Origin: an uncultured Pelagibacteraceae bacterium
GTDB taxonomy: Bacteria > Pseudomonadota > Alphaproteobacteria > Pelagibacterales > Pelagibacteraceae
Assembly: GCA_902567495.1 (NCBI GenBank)
Contig: CACFMO010000001.1
Span: 147,220 to 211,219 of the forward strand
Reading direction: 5' to 3'
DNA length: 64,000 nucleotides
The notes beneath the pieces are model-generated. The model saw only the letters and a program-made list of their open reading frames with translations. It was not told the DNA's origin and did no database searches. The translations under genes were made by a program, and so were the position numbers. Shown here one piece after another: positions 40,066-51,207 of this stretch. The number at the start of each line of letters is the position of its first letter. Positions within the stretch are counted from its first letter, which is position 1.

Positions 40066-40357
40066 TGGTTTTAATTAGTACCTCCCCCTTTTTTCCGTAC
40101 ATAAATTTTTCTCTGATCAAAGTATCAACTAAATCATAGCTTTGAATGTTAGATAATAAGTTATTTTTATTTTCAATACTTTGCAGTTCATCAACTAATA
40201 GTCCTTTTTCATTATTTAGATTGCTTAATAGTGTTTTTTTCTCAAAATAAGATATTAAACCTCTTTCACCAGTAAAAAGATTTATAGATATATATAATAG
40301 AAAAAAAATATTTAAAAAAAGTAGTTTTTTTCTTTTTAAAACTTTTAAAAACTCCAT
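40058..40357 (-). CDS. ftsB: FtsB/DivIC-like septum formation initiator
   Basis: One TM plus coiled coil ([26 protein letters not shown]), downstream of eno as in other proteobacteria. Confidence 0.75.
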   Translation of the reverse strand: MEFLKVLKRKKLLFLNIFFLLYISINLFTGERGLISYFEKKTLLSNLNNEKGLLVDELQSIENKNNLLSNIQSYDLVDTLIREKFMYGKKGEVLIKTND

Positions 40358-40359
40358 TA

Positions 40360-41568
40360 TTACATTTTAGCTATTTTTGAGGAATTTCCAAGTTCCTCTT
40401 CGATTCTTATAAGGCGATTATACTTAGATACTCTCTCAGATCTTGATAATGAGCCTGTTTTAATTTGTGATGATTTTGTCGCAACAGCTAAATCAGCTAT
40501 AAATGTATCTTCTGAGTCGCCTGATCTATGCGAGATCACAGTCTGAAATTTATTCTCATGTGCTAAATTGATTGCATCCAATGTCTCACTGACAGTACCA
40601 ACTTGATTTGGTTTGATCAGAATTGCATTTGCAGATTTTTCTGAGATACCTTTTTTTAATCTTTTCAAATTTGTAGCAAAGAGATCATCACCGACAATCT
40701 GAATATTTGTTTGAGAGGTGAGCTCGCTACTCGACTTCCAATCGTCTTCACTAAAAGGATCTTCAATTGATTTTATAGGATATTTATTTAATAAGTTTGT
40801 AAAGTATTCAACGTTTTTAGGTTTTTTTAATTCATTTGCTGCCACATCTAAGCATATTGAAATATCTTTACCTGGAACAAAACCCGCGGATTCAATTGAT
40901 TGTATAATGAATTCTATTGCCTGTTCATCAGATCTTAAAGAGGGCGCAAAACCACCTTCGTCTCCTACACTCGTTGAAATATTCATCTTTTCTAAATTTT
41001 TTTTTAATTTTTGAATAACCAAATAAGACATTCTCATGCACTCTTTGAAACTTTCAGCTCCATCTGGTCTAATCATGAATTCTTGTATTTCTAAAGAATT
41101 ATTTGCATGTGCCCCTCCATTAATTATATTCATCATAGGGATGGGGAGTTTGTTTACGGCATTACCTCCTATAAACTTAAATAGTGGAGTTTTTTTTTCT
41201 AATGCAGCGTTTTTGATTGCGGCAATTGATACTGCTAATAATGCATTTGCACCTAATCTTTTCTTTTGTTCAGTACCATCCAATTCTATTAATATTTTAT
41301 CAATTTTTTTTTGATCTTTTGTGTCAATATTATTTAAAGCTTTTAAAATAGGACCATTTATATTTTCTACCGCTTTAAAAACACTTTTGCCTAAGTAGTC
41401 GTTATTTTCATTATCTCTTAATTCGTAAGCTTCATGTGTTCCAGTTGATGCACCTGAAGGTACAATTGCTAAAGTAGAACCAATTTCTGAAAATAATTCT
41501 GCCTCAACTGTTGGATTACCTCGGCTGTCAAAAACTTGTCTACCTATAATCTTTTTAATTTTTGCCAT
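40360..41568 (-). CDS. eno: Enolase
   Basis: [63 protein letters not shown]. Confidence 0.95.
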   Translation of the reverse strand: MAKIKKIIGRQVFDSRGNPTVEAELFSEIGSTLAIVPSGASTGTHEAYELRDNENNDYLGKSVFKAVENINGPILKALNNIDTKDQKKIDKILIELDGTEQKKRLGANALLAVSIAAIKNAALEKKTPLFKFIGGNAVNKLPIPMMNIINGGAHANNSLEIQEFMIRPDGAESFKECMRMSYLVIQKLKKNLEKMNISTSVGDEGGFAPSLRSDEQAIEFIIQSIESAGFVPGKDISICLDVAANELKKPKNVEYFTNLLNKYPIKSIEDPFSEDDWKSSSELTSQTNIQIVGDDLFATNLKRLKKGISEKSANAILIKPNQVGTVSETLDAINLAHENKFQTVISHRSGDSEDTFIADLAVATKSSQIKTGSLSRSERVSKYNRLIRIEEELGNSSKIAKM

Positions 41569-42385
41569 TCTTTATAAGACTATCTATCTCAACTAATTGT
41601 TTTAAAAGTTTTGGCATTTGCGATAATGGAACCATATTAGGTCCGTCAGATGGAGCATTGTCTGGGTCTTCGTGAGTTTCCATAAAAACTGCTGCTACCC
41701 CAACTGCTATTGCTGCTCGAGACAAATGTTCTACAAACTCTCTTTGACCTCCACTTTTTTCCCCCATACCGCCAGGCTGTTGAACTGAATGAGTTGCATC
41801 AAAAACAACTGGGTAACCAATCTTTGCCATAATAGGTAATGATCTCATGTCGGATACTAAAGTGTTGTAGCCAAAACTCGCACCTCTCTCTGTTACCAAA
41901 ATATTTTTATTTCCTGATTGCTCAATTTTTTTTGTGACATTAGTCATGTCCCAGGGAGCAAGGAACTGTCCTTTTTTAACATTAATAACTTTTCCAGTCT
42001 TTGCAGCAGCAACTAGCAAATCTGTTTGTCTACATAAGAAAGCTGGTATCTGTAAAACATCAACATGCTTTGATACAAGCTCACATTGCTCAATTGTATG
42101 TATGTCTGTAAGAACTGGAATTCCAACTTCTTTTTTAATTTTGTCAAAAACAGGTAAAGATTTTTCTAATCCTGCTCCCCTCTTACCATTTAAACTTGTT
42201 CTGTTAGCTTTATCAAAAGATGTTTTATAGATAAGACCAATGCTTAGCTTTTCAGTAATTTTTTTTAATTCATTTGCAATCGTTAAGGCGTGTTTTTCAT
42301 TTTCAAGTTGACAGGGACCGGCAATAAGAGTGAAAGGACCTTTGTTTGAAATATTTAATTTTCCGCACTTTACAGTTTTGTTCAT
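41555..42385 (-). CDS. kdsA: 3-deoxy-D-manno-octulosonate 8-phosphate synthase
   Basis: [46 protein letters not shown]. Confidence 0.95.
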   Translation of the reverse strand: MNKTVKCGKLNISNKGPFTLIAGPCQLENEKHALTIANELKKITEKLSIGLIYKTSFDKANRTSLNGKRGAGLEKSLPVFDKIKKEVGIPVLTDIHTIEQCELVSKHVDVLQIPAFLCRQTDLLVAAAKTGKVINVKKGQFLAPWDMTNVTKKIEQSGNKNILVTERGASFGYNTLVSDMRSLPIMAKIGYPVVFDATHSVQQPGGMGEKSGGQREFVEHLSRAAIAVGVAAVFMETHEDPDNAPSDGPNMVPLSQMPKLLKQLVEIDSLIKNGKN

Positions 42386-44010
42386 TAATTTATTCTCCTT
42401 CTTAGATTAGCTGCCTTAATAAACGAAGAGAACAACGGGTGTGGAGTGAAAGGTCTTGATTTGAATTCAGGATGGAACTGTACCCCTACAAACCATGGGT
42501 GATTATTTAATTCAATTATTTCAGGTAAAGTACCATCTGGCGATAAAGCAGAAAAAATAAGTCCTTTTTTCTCAAAATCTTTTTTGTATTTTATGTTTAC
42601 TTCATATCTATGTCTGTGTCTTTCTTTAATTCTTTTTTCTGAGTAAATTTTTGAAATTAAAGAATTATTTTTGATTATTGCATCGTATAAACCTAATCTC
42701 ATAGTTCCACCTAAATCTTTTTCACTACCTTTGAAAATTTTTTTTCCTTTTTGCCATTCTTCGATCAAACCAACAACTGGTGTACAGTTATTTCCAAATT
42801 CGCTACTAGATGCATTCTTAATATTCAACATGTTTCTAGCAGCCTCGATAACAGCCATTTGCATTCCAAAACAAATTCCAAAGAAAGGTATATTATTCAA
42901 TCTTGCGTATTTTATGGCAGCAATTTTACCTTCCGTGCCTCTTTTTCCAAAACCACCTGGTATTAAAACTCCAGATATATTCTTAAGTAAAGGCTTGATT
43001 TTTTTCGGGTCTAGATGTTCAGAGTCAATTCTTTCCAGTTTTACTCTAACATTATTAGAAATACCTCCATGGATTAGGGCTTCGTCTAAAGATTTATAAG
43101 CATCTTTAAGGTTTATATACTTTCCTATAATTCCAATATTTACATCAGTTTTTGGGTTTAAAACTTTTGAGGTTATATTTTTCCATCTTGATAAATTAGG
43201 TTTCTTTTTATTTTTAATATTAAAATATGAAAGAACTCTTTCATCTAATTTTTCTTTATGAAAGCTAATTGGAGCCTCATAAATAGTTTTTACGTCAACT
43301 GTTTCAATAACATTTGCTATCGGAACATTACAAAACAGTGATATTTTTTTTCTTTCTATTTTCGGAATCTCTCTTTCGGATCTACAAATAATTATATCAG
43401 GTTGAATACCTAAACTTCTTAGTTCTTTAACCGAATGTTGTGTCGGTTTTGTTTTCAATTCTCCAGAAGCTTTTAAATACGGTACCAAAGTAAGGTGTAT
43501 AAATAGACTATTTTTTTTTCCTGTATCATTTGAAAATTGTCTAATAGCTTCTAAGAACGGTAAACTCTCTATGTCCCCTACTGTTCCGCCAATTTCACAA
43601 ATTATAAAGTCTTCATTTTTTACGTTATGAGAAATAAATTTTTTGATACGGTCAGTTACATGGGGAACGACCTGAACTGTTCCACCCAAATAATCTCCTC
43701 TTCTTTCTTTTTTGATTATATCGCTATAAATTCCACCTGTGGTAATATTGTCAGATTTTGTTGCTGGTATTCCAGTAAATCTTTCGTAATGTCCTATATC
43801 TAAATCTGTTTCTGCTCCATCATCAGTTACAAAAACCTCTCCGTGTTGAAAAGGATTCATGGTTCCGGGATCTACGTTTAAATAAGGATCTAATTTTCTT
43901 ACTCTTACTTTAAAGCCTCTTAATTGAAGTAGCGACGCTAAAGAAGCGGAGGAGAGACCTTTGCCTAGTGAGGAGACCACGCCGCCGGTGACAAATACAT
44001 ATCGCGCCAT
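42385..44010 (-). CDS. pyrG: CTP synthase
   Basis: [24 protein letters not shown]; GATase domain [18 protein letters not shown]. Confidence 0.97.
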   Translation of the reverse strand: MARYVFVTGGVVSSLGKGLSSASLASLLQLRGFKVRVRKLDPYLNVDPGTMNPFQHGEVFVTDDGAETDLDIGHYERFTGIPATKSDNITTGGIYSDIIKKERRGDYLGGTVQVVPHVTDRIKKFISHNVKNEDFIICEIGGTVGDIESLPFLEAIRQFSNDTGKKNSLFIHLTLVPYLKASGELKTKPTQHSVKELRSLGIQPDIIICRSEREIPKIERKKISLFCNVPIANVIETVDVKTIYEAPISFHKEKLDERVLSYFNIKNKKKPNLSRWKNITSKVLNPKTDVNIGIIGKYINLKDAYKSLDEALIHGGISNNVRVKLERIDSEHLDPKKIKPLLKNISGVLIPGGFGKRGTEGKIAAIKYARLNNIPFFGICFGMQMAVIEAARNMLNIKNASSSEFGNNCTPVVGLIEEWQKGKKIFKGSEKDLGGTMRLGLYDAIIKNNSLISKIYSEKRIKERHRHRYEVNIKYKKDFEKKGLIFSALSPDGTLPEIIELNNHPWFVGVQFHPEFKSRPFTPHPLFSSFIKAANLRRRIN

Positions 44011-44049
44011 GGAAGATTACTATATGGGATTTTTTTAAAAAAATAAAGT

Positions 44050-44355
44050 TTATTTTTGGCTGTCTGGTATTTTGGGTAAATCAGAATCTTTTTCTTGCTC
44101 TAATCTCTCAATTACTGACTTTTTTTCCTCTATGTCGCCCCTTGATAATACCACCAGGGATATACTGGAAATAATAAATAAAGTAGCGATTATCGCTGTA
44201 GATTTAGTTAGAAAATTTCCAACTGTTCTTGTTGAAGCAAAATTGTCTTGCGATAAACCAAGACCGAGTGCTCCACCTTCAGATCTTTGTAATAATACTA
44301 GTATAATAAGAATGACTGCTAGAATTACATTTACTGCGATAATGATAGTTTCCAT
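44050..44355 (-). CDS. secG: Preprotein translocase subunit SecG
   Basis: VILVLLQRSEGGALGLGLSQDNFASTRTVGNFLTKST. Confidence 0.9.
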   Translation of the reverse strand: METIIIAVNVILAVILIILVLLQRSEGGALGLGLSQDNFASTRTVGNFLTKSTAIIATLFIISSISLVVLSRGDIEEKKSVIERLEQEKDSDLPKIPDSQK

Positions 44356-44360
44356 AGAGC

Positions 44361-45113
44361 TTATTTATAGAAATTTTTTATTATATCAATAAATTTTTTC
44401 GATGATTTTGATGCTCCACCAATTAAAAAGCCATCTAAATGTTTAATTTTTTTAAATTTATGTATACTTTTGCTGTCAACAGATCCTCCATAAAGTATTC
44501 TAAAATTATGTTTTTTGTTATAATTCAATTTTAAAAAATTTTTCAAGTTTATAATAATATTACTTAATTCATTTTCTGATGGTAATTTACCTGACCCTAT
44601 TGACCAAATAGGTTCATATGCTATCAGTATTTTTTTAAAATCATATTTTTTGTTTAAGGATTTTCTAATTTGATTTTTAAGAACATTTAAAGTTAATTTT
44701 TCTCTTTTCTCGTATTTATTTTCACCTATACAGAAGATAATATTTAAATTATTTTTTACAGAGGCTAAAACCTTTTCTTTGAGAATATGATTATTTTCAC
44801 CAGCTTCTCGATTTTCTGAGTGACCAATTATTACGTGCTTAACTCCTAGTTTTTTAATCATGTAAGGACTTACGAAGCCAGTATGAGAACCGTAGTTATT
44901 TTTGTGAAAACAATTCTGAGCACTTATTGAAATTTTTTTATTTTTGAAGGACTTAGCAAAGTTTTCTAACAAAGTGTAAGGTGGTGATATAATGACTTTA
45001 TAATTTTTAGATCTTGGTTTGTCTTTTTTAACATAGTTGTTAATCCTGTCTAAAATTTTGATAGAACCAGGAATTCCAAACATTTTCCAATTTCCAATAA
45101 AATATTTCATCAC
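44361..45113 (-). CDS. tpiA: Triosephosphate isomerase
   Basis: IGNWKMFG, VIIGHSENREAGE, IAYEPIWSIGSGK, ILYGGSVDSKS. Confidence 0.95.
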   Translation of the reverse strand: MMKYFIGNWKMFGIPGSIKILDRINNYVKKDKPRSKNYKVIISPPYTLLENFAKSFKNKKISISAQNCFHKNNYGSHTGFVSPYMIKKLGVKHVIIGHSENREAGENNHILKEKVLASVKNNLNIIFCIGENKYEKREKLTLNVLKNQIRKSLNKKYDFKKILIAYEPIWSIGSGKLPSENELSNIIINLKNFLKLNYNKKHNFRILYGGSVDSKSIHKFKKIKHLDGFLIGGASKSSKKFIDIIKNFYK

Positions 45114-45183
45114 ATTGCCTTAATTAAACACTTTATATATAGATTTTTTAAACTAATTAATTTAAATTTCATAAATTAAAATT

Positions 45184-46632
45184 ATGTTGTCATCAATAAG
45201 AAAGTTTTCAACGTCATTCATGGGAAAAATCGTCATTGCTCTCATAGCTATTGCTTTTATTGTGGGATTTGGGATGAGTGGTAGTTTTTCCGGTAAACAA
45301 AATATAGTAGCTGAAATAAATGATGAAAAAATCTCAACACAAGAATTCGTTAATTATCTTCGTACAGTAAACATAACTTATGAAGAGATGGAAAAAGTAG
45401 GAAAATTAAATTTATTAGAAAGAGTTTTAACAAACTATATAAGCGAGAAAATTGTTGCTATTGAAAGCAACAAAATGGGATTTCAACTTAGTGACAGATC
45501 ATTATTCAGAAAACTTGCGAATGATAAAAAATTTCAAAAAGATGGGGAATTTTCTGAAACTAGATATGAAAAGTTTATTTTAACAAATGGATTAACAAAA
45601 CCGTTTTATGAGAGTCTGCTTAAAGAAAACGAAATTAAAAGTCAGCTTTTAAACTTCTATTCCGGAGGATTAAATTTACCGAGATTTATTATTGACGATC
45701 TTTACAAAGAAGAAAATAGATCGATAGATATAGAATTTATTAGTCTTACAAAAATTTATGAAAAAAAAATAGTCAAAGAGGAGGAAATAGCAAGTTTCTT
45801 TGAGAAAAATAAAGACTCCTTCGAGGAAACTCGTAAAAAGTTTAGATATTTAACTTTATCACCGGAAGTTTTGATGGGAGATAAACTTATAAATGAAAAT
45901 TATTTCAAAAAAATCGATATTATTGAAAATGCAATATTAGACGGTGAAGATTTTGATCAACTTACTTCGGAATATAAATCGAATATAAAAAATACTCCTT
46001 TTATTAATCAAGATGGTTTGAAAAATGATGGAAATCTTTTTAAAGATTTAAATAATGAGGCTTTAAATGAAATATTCAAAATTTCTAATTTGGATACACC
46101 AGTTTTTATAAACCAAAATAATAATTTTTATATTGCTGAATTAAAAGAAAGTAAAAAAGAAATTTTAAATTTAGAAAGCGCAGGATTAAAAGAAAAAATT
46201 ATTAATCAGATAAAATTAATTGATCAAATTGAAAAAATAAGCAAGCTAATTAATGATATAGAGGAAAATACATTTAAAAAAGACAATTTCAAAGATTTTG
46301 CAAATAAAAATAATGTACAGATTAAAAATTTAACTTTAAAGAATGTTGATGATACATCCAAATTTAATCGTAAATCTTTAAAAAGAATTTTTGAATTGAA
46401 GTCAGGATCGATTTTTGTTTTGCCAGATGAAAATGAAAATTACTTAATGACAATTGTAAATGAAAAAATTCCTACAATTGATATAAACTCTAAAAGTTAT
46501 AAAAATTACCAAAATAAAGCAAAAGAACTATATGTAGCTAAAATATATAAATCTTATGACAGTTATATTAATCAAAAGTATAAGATAGATATAAAAAAAA
46601 ATGTCCTTAAAAGAATTGAGAACTCATTTTAA
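45184..46632 (+). CDS. PpiD/SurA_N-type membrane-anchored periplasmic chaperone
   Basis: MLSSIRKFSTSFMGKIVIALIAIAFIVGFGMSG...VAEINDEKISTQEFVNYL. Confidence 0.8.
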   Translation: MLSSIRKFSTSFMGKIVIALIAIAFIVGFGMSGSFSGKQNIVAEINDEKISTQEFVNYLRTVNITYEEMEKVGKLNLLERVLTNYISEKIVAIESNKMGFQLSDRSLFRKLANDKKFQKDGEFSETRYEKFILTNGLTKPFYESLLKENEIKSQLLNFYSGGLNLPRFIIDDLYKEENRSIDIEFISLTKIYEKKIVKEEEIASFFEKNKDSFEETRKKFRYLTLSPEVLMGDKLINENYFKKIDIIENAILDGEDFDQLTSEYKSNIKNTPFINQDGLKNDGNLFKDLNNEALNEIFKISNLDTPVFINQNNNFYIAELKESKKEILNLESAGLKEKIINQIKLIDQIEKISKLINDIEENTFKKDNFKDFANKNNVQIKNLTLKNVDDTSKFNRKSLKRIFELKSGSIFVLPDENENYLMTIVNEKIPTIDINSKSYKNYQNKAKELYVAKIYKSYDSYINQKYKIDIKKNVLKRIENSF

Positions 46633-48089
46633 TGAAACTCAGTACGGATTTAGAAAGATTTAAAAGATTACACAAAAAAAAATTTAACCAAACAATTCAT
46701 TTTTCTTTAAGGTGTAATAATTACAAATTTATTGAAAACTTATATAAATTTATTCTAGTAAAAAAAAATAGTTTCATATTTGAGTCTGTTGAAAAAGGTA
46801 AAGTTAGAGGAAGGTATACAATAATTGGGTTTAACCCTGATAAAATCATAAATATAAAAAATAATAAGATTATTGAGGACAATTTTAATAAAAAGAAAAT
46901 AATAAAACAAAACATTTTAAAATATCTAAACAAACTTTTTAGAAATTTTAAGGTAAAATCTCCAAAAGAACTTCCCAGAATGTCATCGATGTTGGTTGGA
47001 TATTTTTCATATGATATTATTCGTTTAATTGAAAAAATTCCTAACAGCTGCAGTGACGATATAAACATCCCCGATATAAGATTAATGAGACCCAAAAATT
47101 TAATTATTTACGATAATTTTAAGAGTAAAATTTTTTTCATAGAAAATATATTTGAAGATCAAAAAATTGGGGATTATCAAACAGAATATAATAAAATTGG
47201 AAATAACCTAAAAGAATTAAGCCATTACGGAAACATTCCCCTACCTACAAACTTTTACAGACCAGCAAGAAAAATTAATATTAAATCGAACATAACAAAA
47301 TCAAGATTCAAAAAAATTGTTAGAAAAGCAAAAACTTACATTAGTAAAGGTGATATTTTCCAAGTTGTTTTAAGTCAGAGATTTAAGGCAAATATAAAAA
47401 AACCACCACTTGAAATTTATAATAGTTTAAGAAAGTTAAATCCATCTCCATTTATGTTTTATTTTAATTATGATGATTTTCAAATTTTAGGTAGTAGCCC
47501 AGAAATTTTAGTGAGATTGGTAGATGGTGAGGTCACAATAAGGCCAATTGCAGGTACAAGACCTAGGGGAAAAAATAGTAAAGATGATAAAAGATTAACA
47601 AATGAGTTATTAAATGACCCAAAAGAATTATCTGAACATTTAATGCTTCTTGATCTTGGTAGAAATGATGTTGGAAAAGTCTCCAAAGCAAATTCTGTAA
47701 AAGTTACAGAAAAATTTAAAGTGGAAAAATATTCTCATGTTATGCATATTGTTTCGAATGTTATTGGTAAACAAAAAAATAAATTGTCCCTTTTTGAAAC
47801 ATTTTTATCTGGATTTCCTGCTGGAACTGTAAGTGGGGCTCCAAAAATAAGAGCAATGGAAATTATTGATGAATTAGAAATGTCTAAAAGAAAACTTTAT
47901 GCTGGTGGTATTGGGTATTTTACGGCAAATCAAGAATTTGATACTTGTATTGCTTTAAGAACAGCTTTAATCAAGAATAAAAAAATATATGTTCAAGCAG
48001 GTGCAGGGGTTGTTGCAGATAGTAAGCCAGAATATGAATACGAGGAAACTGTTAACAAAGCAAAAGCCCTGCTGCAATCAATACGTTAA
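46632..48089 (+). CDS. trpE: Anthranilate synthase component I
   Basis: DIFQVVLSQRF, PIAGTRPRGK, ELSEHLMLLDLGRNDVG, FPAGTVSGAPKIRAMEIIDE. Confidence 0.95.
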   Translation: MKLSTDLERFKRLHKKKFNQTIHFSLRCNNYKFIENLYKFILVKKNSFIFESVEKGKVRGRYTIIGFNPDKIINIKNNKIIEDNFNKKKIIKQNILKYLNKLFRNFKVKSPKELPRMSSMLVGYFSYDIIRLIEKIPNSCSDDINIPDIRLMRPKNLIIYDNFKSKIFFIENIFEDQKIGDYQTEYNKIGNNLKELSHYGNIPLPTNFYRPARKINIKSNITKSRFKKIVRKAKTYISKGDIFQVVLSQRFKANIKKPPLEIYNSLRKLNPSPFMFYFNYDDFQILGSSPEILVRLVDGEVTIRPIAGTRPRGKNSKDDKRLTNELLNDPKELSEHLMLLDLGRNDVGKVSKANSVKVTEKFKVEKYSHVMHIVSNVIGKQKNKLSLFETFLSGFPAGTVSGAPKIRAMEIIDELEMSKRKLYAGGIGYFTANQEFDTCIALRTALIKNKKIYVQAGAGVVADSKPEYEYEETVNKAKALLQSIR

Positions 48090-48656
48090 ATGAAAATATT
48101 ATTAATAGATAACTACGATAGTTTTACCTATAACCTTTATCATTATCTCGAGGCTCTAAGATGTAAGGTAGATGTAGTAAGAAATGATAAAATCACATCA
48201 AGGGAAATAATTAAAAAAAAATATAAAAAAATTGTGATATCACCAGGTCCAGGAAATCCAAATCAGGCTGGGAACTGCTTAAAAATTGTAAAAGATTTAT
48301 TTAAAAAAATACCTATTCTTGGGGTTTGTCTTGGTCATCAGATTATTGGACAAGTCTCTGGTGCTAAAATTATAAAAGCTAAAAAACTTATGCACGGGAA
48401 AACTAGCAAAATTTCACATAATAAAAAGGGAATTTTTAAAGGTGTAAAGAATAATATTGTTGGAACAAGGTATCATAGCCTCATAATTGATAAAAAAACA
48501 CTGGGTAAAGATTTTATAGTTACTGCAAAAACAAAAGATAATGTGATTATGGGAATTATGCACAAAAATTACAATGTTCACGGCGTACAGTTTCATCCTG
48601 AAAGTATAAGCACAAAAGAAGGAATGAAATTAATTAAAAACTTTTTAAAATATTAA
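48090..48656 (+). CDS. trpG: Anthranilate synthase component II
   Basis: LLIDNYDSFTYNLYHYL, SPGPGNP, GVCLGHQ, HGVQFHPESI. Confidence 0.95.
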   Translation: MKILLIDNYDSFTYNLYHYLEALRCKVDVVRNDKITSREIIKKKYKKIVISPGPGNPNQAGNCLKIVKDLFKKIPILGVCLGHQIIGQVSGAKIIKAKKLMHGKTSKISHNKKGIFKGVKNNIVGTRYHSLIIDKKTLGKDFIVTAKTKDNVIMGIMHKNYNVHGVQFHPESISTKEGMKLIKNFLKY

Positions 48657-48660
48657 TACA

Positions 48661-49653
48661 ATGGATGAGATTTTAAAAAAACTCGAAAATAAACAGAATC
48701 TTTCTTTTGAAGATAGCAAACGGGCTTTTGAAAATATGATGTCTGGGAGATTAAAAGATAATCAAATTTATGACTTTTTAACTTTTTCATCTGCTAAAGG
48801 TGAAACGTCTAGCGAAATAGCTGGTGGGGTTTATGTTTTACGTGACAAAGCCAACAAAGTTAATGTTCCGGATGATACAGTCGATACTTGTGGAACTGGA
48901 GGGGACGGAAAAAATACCTTAAATATATCTACTGCAGCAGCACTTCTGCTATCGAGCTTCGGTGTAAAAGTTGCGAAGCACGGTAATAAATCTGTTTCGT
49001 CAAAGTGCGGATCTGCTGATGTTCTTGAAAAATTAGGGATAAGCATATCTCTTAGTGCAAAGGAAGTAGAAGAGAGTATAAATAATTATAATTTTGGATT
49101 TATGTTTGCTCCAGGTTATCACTCTGCAATGAAATTTGTAGGCCCAGTAAGAAAAAAAATTGGAAAAAGAACTATATTTAATTTAATTGGACCTTTAAGT
49201 AGTCCAGCTCAAGTGAAAAGACAAGTAGTAGGTGTATTTGATAAAAAGTTACTTAAAATTTTTGCTGAAGCTCTAAAAAACCTTAAATTAAAAAAAGCTC
49301 TAATAGTAAATAGCGAAGATGGTCTAGATGAAATTTCTCCCTACGCTAAGACAAATGTCGTTGAATTAGAAGATGAAAGTATAAAAGAATTTATTTTGGA
49401 TCCAAAAGAAATGGGAATAAATGCAAATAATTTTAATAATATTGTTGGTAAAGAACCTGATTATAATGCTGAAAAAATAAAAGAAGTTTTTCAAGGAAAA
49501 GACAATGATTTTTCAATCGCTATATGTTTAAATGCTGCGGCAGGTTTAATTGTATCAGATAAAATTAAATCTTTTAAGGAAGGTTACGATCAATTAAGAA
49601 AGCATATACTTTCAGGAAAAGTAGAAAATCATCTATCTAAATTGGTTAAATGA
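48661..49653 (+). CDS. trpD: Anthranilate phosphoribosyltransferase
   Basis: DTCGTGGDGKNTLNIST, KHGNKSVSSKCGSADVLEKLG. Confidence 0.96.
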   Translation: MDEILKKLENKQNLSFEDSKRAFENMMSGRLKDNQIYDFLTFSSAKGETSSEIAGGVYVLRDKANKVNVPDDTVDTCGTGGDGKNTLNISTAAALLLSSFGVKVAKHGNKSVSSKCGSADVLEKLGISISLSAKEVEESINNYNFGFMFAPGYHSAMKFVGPVRKKIGKRTIFNLIGPLSSPAQVKRQVVGVFDKKLLKIFAEALKNLKLKKALIVNSEDGLDEISPYAKTNVVELEDESIKEFILDPKEMGINANNFNNIVGKEPDYNAEKIKEVFQGKDNDFSIAICLNAAAGLIVSDKIKSFKEGYDQLRKHILSGKVENHLSKLVK

Positions 49654-50444
49654 GCAACATATTGGATAAAATAATTGCCGATAAGAAAAATAGTGTAGAG
49701 AGATATAAAAAGTCTCATCCTTTAGATAAAATTAAAAAAAATATATCTGAATTTAAAAATTACATTTCTTTCAAAGATAAATTAACAAAAAATAAAATTA
49801 ATGTAATTGCAGAGATAAAGAAAGCTAGCCCGTCTGCTGGCATTATAGTAGAAAATTATAATCCTAAAGAAATAGCAAGAAAATACTTAAAATCTGGTGC
49901 CTCATGTCTTTCTATATTAACAGAGGAAAATTATTTTAAGGGCAAATTAGAACATATTGAACAAGTAAAAAACGAGGTAAAGTTACCTATTTTATGTAAA
50001 GATTTTTTTGTTGACCCCTATCAAGTTTATCTTGCTAAAAGTTTTGGTGCAGATGCTATATTAATAATATTAGCTGCTATCGATGAAAAAACATCAAAAG
50101 ATATTTTTAGTGTTGCTGAAGAATTAAATATTAGTTCAATAATTGAGGTTCATACTAGGGAAGAAGCAAAAAAAGCACTTTACTTTAAGAATTCAATAGT
50201 TGGTATAAACAATAGAAATCTTAAAACATTAAAAACGGATATAAAAATTACTTTTGACTTGCATAAGGATTTGGCCAAACACGAAGGGCCTATTATTTGT
50301 GAAAGTGGTATTAAGTCTGAGAAAGAAGTCGAAGAAATAGTTAAAAAAACGAAAATAAATAATTTTTTAATTGGTGAATCACTTTTAAAAAATATAAACG
50401 AAAACACCTTGCTATTAGAAAAAATCGTTCAAATAAGCCTATAA
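49650..50444 (+). CDS. trpC: Indole-3-glycerol phosphate synthase
   Basis: NVIAEIKKASPSAGII, LCKDFFVDPYQVYLAKSFGADAILII, VGINNRNLKTLKTD. Confidence 0.96.
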   Translation: MSNILDKIIADKKNSVERYKKSHPLDKIKKNISEFKNYISFKDKLTKNKINVIAEIKKASPSAGIIVENYNPKEIARKYLKSGASCLSILTEENYFKGKLEHIEQVKNEVKLPILCKDFFVDPYQVYLAKSFGADAILIILAAIDEKTSKDIFSVAEELNISSIIEVHTREEAKKALYFKNSIVGINNRNLKTLKTDIKITFDLHKDLAKHEGPIICESGIKSEKEVEEIVKKTKINNFLIGESLLKNINENTLLLEKIVQISL

Positions 50445-50476
50445 TATAGGGTTAATTTGGCATTGATATTAAAGTA

Positions 50477-50491
50477 GAACTTTTGTAGAAC
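50477..50491 (+). promoter_or_regulatory. LexA (SOS) box upstream of lexA
   Basis: GAAC-TTTTGTA-GAAC: exact alphaproteobacterial GTTCN7GTTC motif (reverse complement). Confidence 0.88.
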
Positions 50492-50513
50492 ATAAATGTA
50501 CAGGATTTGTTCT

Positions 50514-51188
50514 ATGCTTACAAAAAAACAAAAAAACTTATTACTTTTTATTAATAAGAAAATTAGATCGACTGGAGTTTCTCCTTCATATGAGGAGATG
50601 AAAAACTCACTCAACCTTAAGTCGAAATCAGGAATTCATCGACTAATATCAGCCCTAGAGGAAAGGGGATTTATAAAAAGATTAGCACATAAAGCTCGTG
50701 CTCTTGAGGTTGTTAAGCTTCCTGAGAACGCTAGCGCTCACGATTTATTCAACAGCTTTACTCCAAGCGTAATTAAAGGTGGGTTAGATAAAAACTCAGG
50801 AAAATCTAGTAAGATCTCAGTGTTAGGATCAATTGCTGCAGGTACACCGATTGAAGCCATACAACAAGAAGTTGATAAAGTAAATTTACCAGCTGACTTC
50901 AATAAAAACGACGATCACTTTGGATTAAAAGTTAAAGGTGACTCTATGATTGAAGCAGGTATTAACGATGGAGATACAGTTATTATTAAAAAAAGCTCAA
51001 ACGCAGATAATGGTCAAATTGCGGTTGTTTTAATTGATAACGAAGAAGCTACTTTAAAAAGAATTAGAAAAAAAGGCAATACAGTTGCATTAGAAAGTGC
51101 CAACAAAAAATATGGCACAAAGATATACGCAGCAAAAAGAATTAAGATTCAAGGAAAATTGGTTTCTTTGTATAGAAACTTCAATTAA
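50514..51188 (+). CDS. lexA: LexA repressor
   Basis: [63 protein letters not shown] cleavage region; [14 protein letters not shown]. Start moved to 50514 (AGGA at 50502). Confidence 0.95.
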   Translation: MLTKKQKNLLLFINKKIRSTGVSPSYEEMKNSLNLKSKSGIHRLISALEERGFIKRLAHKARALEVVKLPENASAHDLFNSFTPSVIKGGLDKNSGKSSKISVLGSIAAGTPIEAIQQEVDKVNLPADFNKNDDHFGLKVKGDSMIEAGINDGDTVIIKKSSNADNGQIAVVLIDNEEATLKRIRKKGNTVALESANKKYGTKIYAAKRIKIQGKLVSLYRNFN

Positions 51189-51207
51189 AATAGTTTAATT
51201 TCAATTA

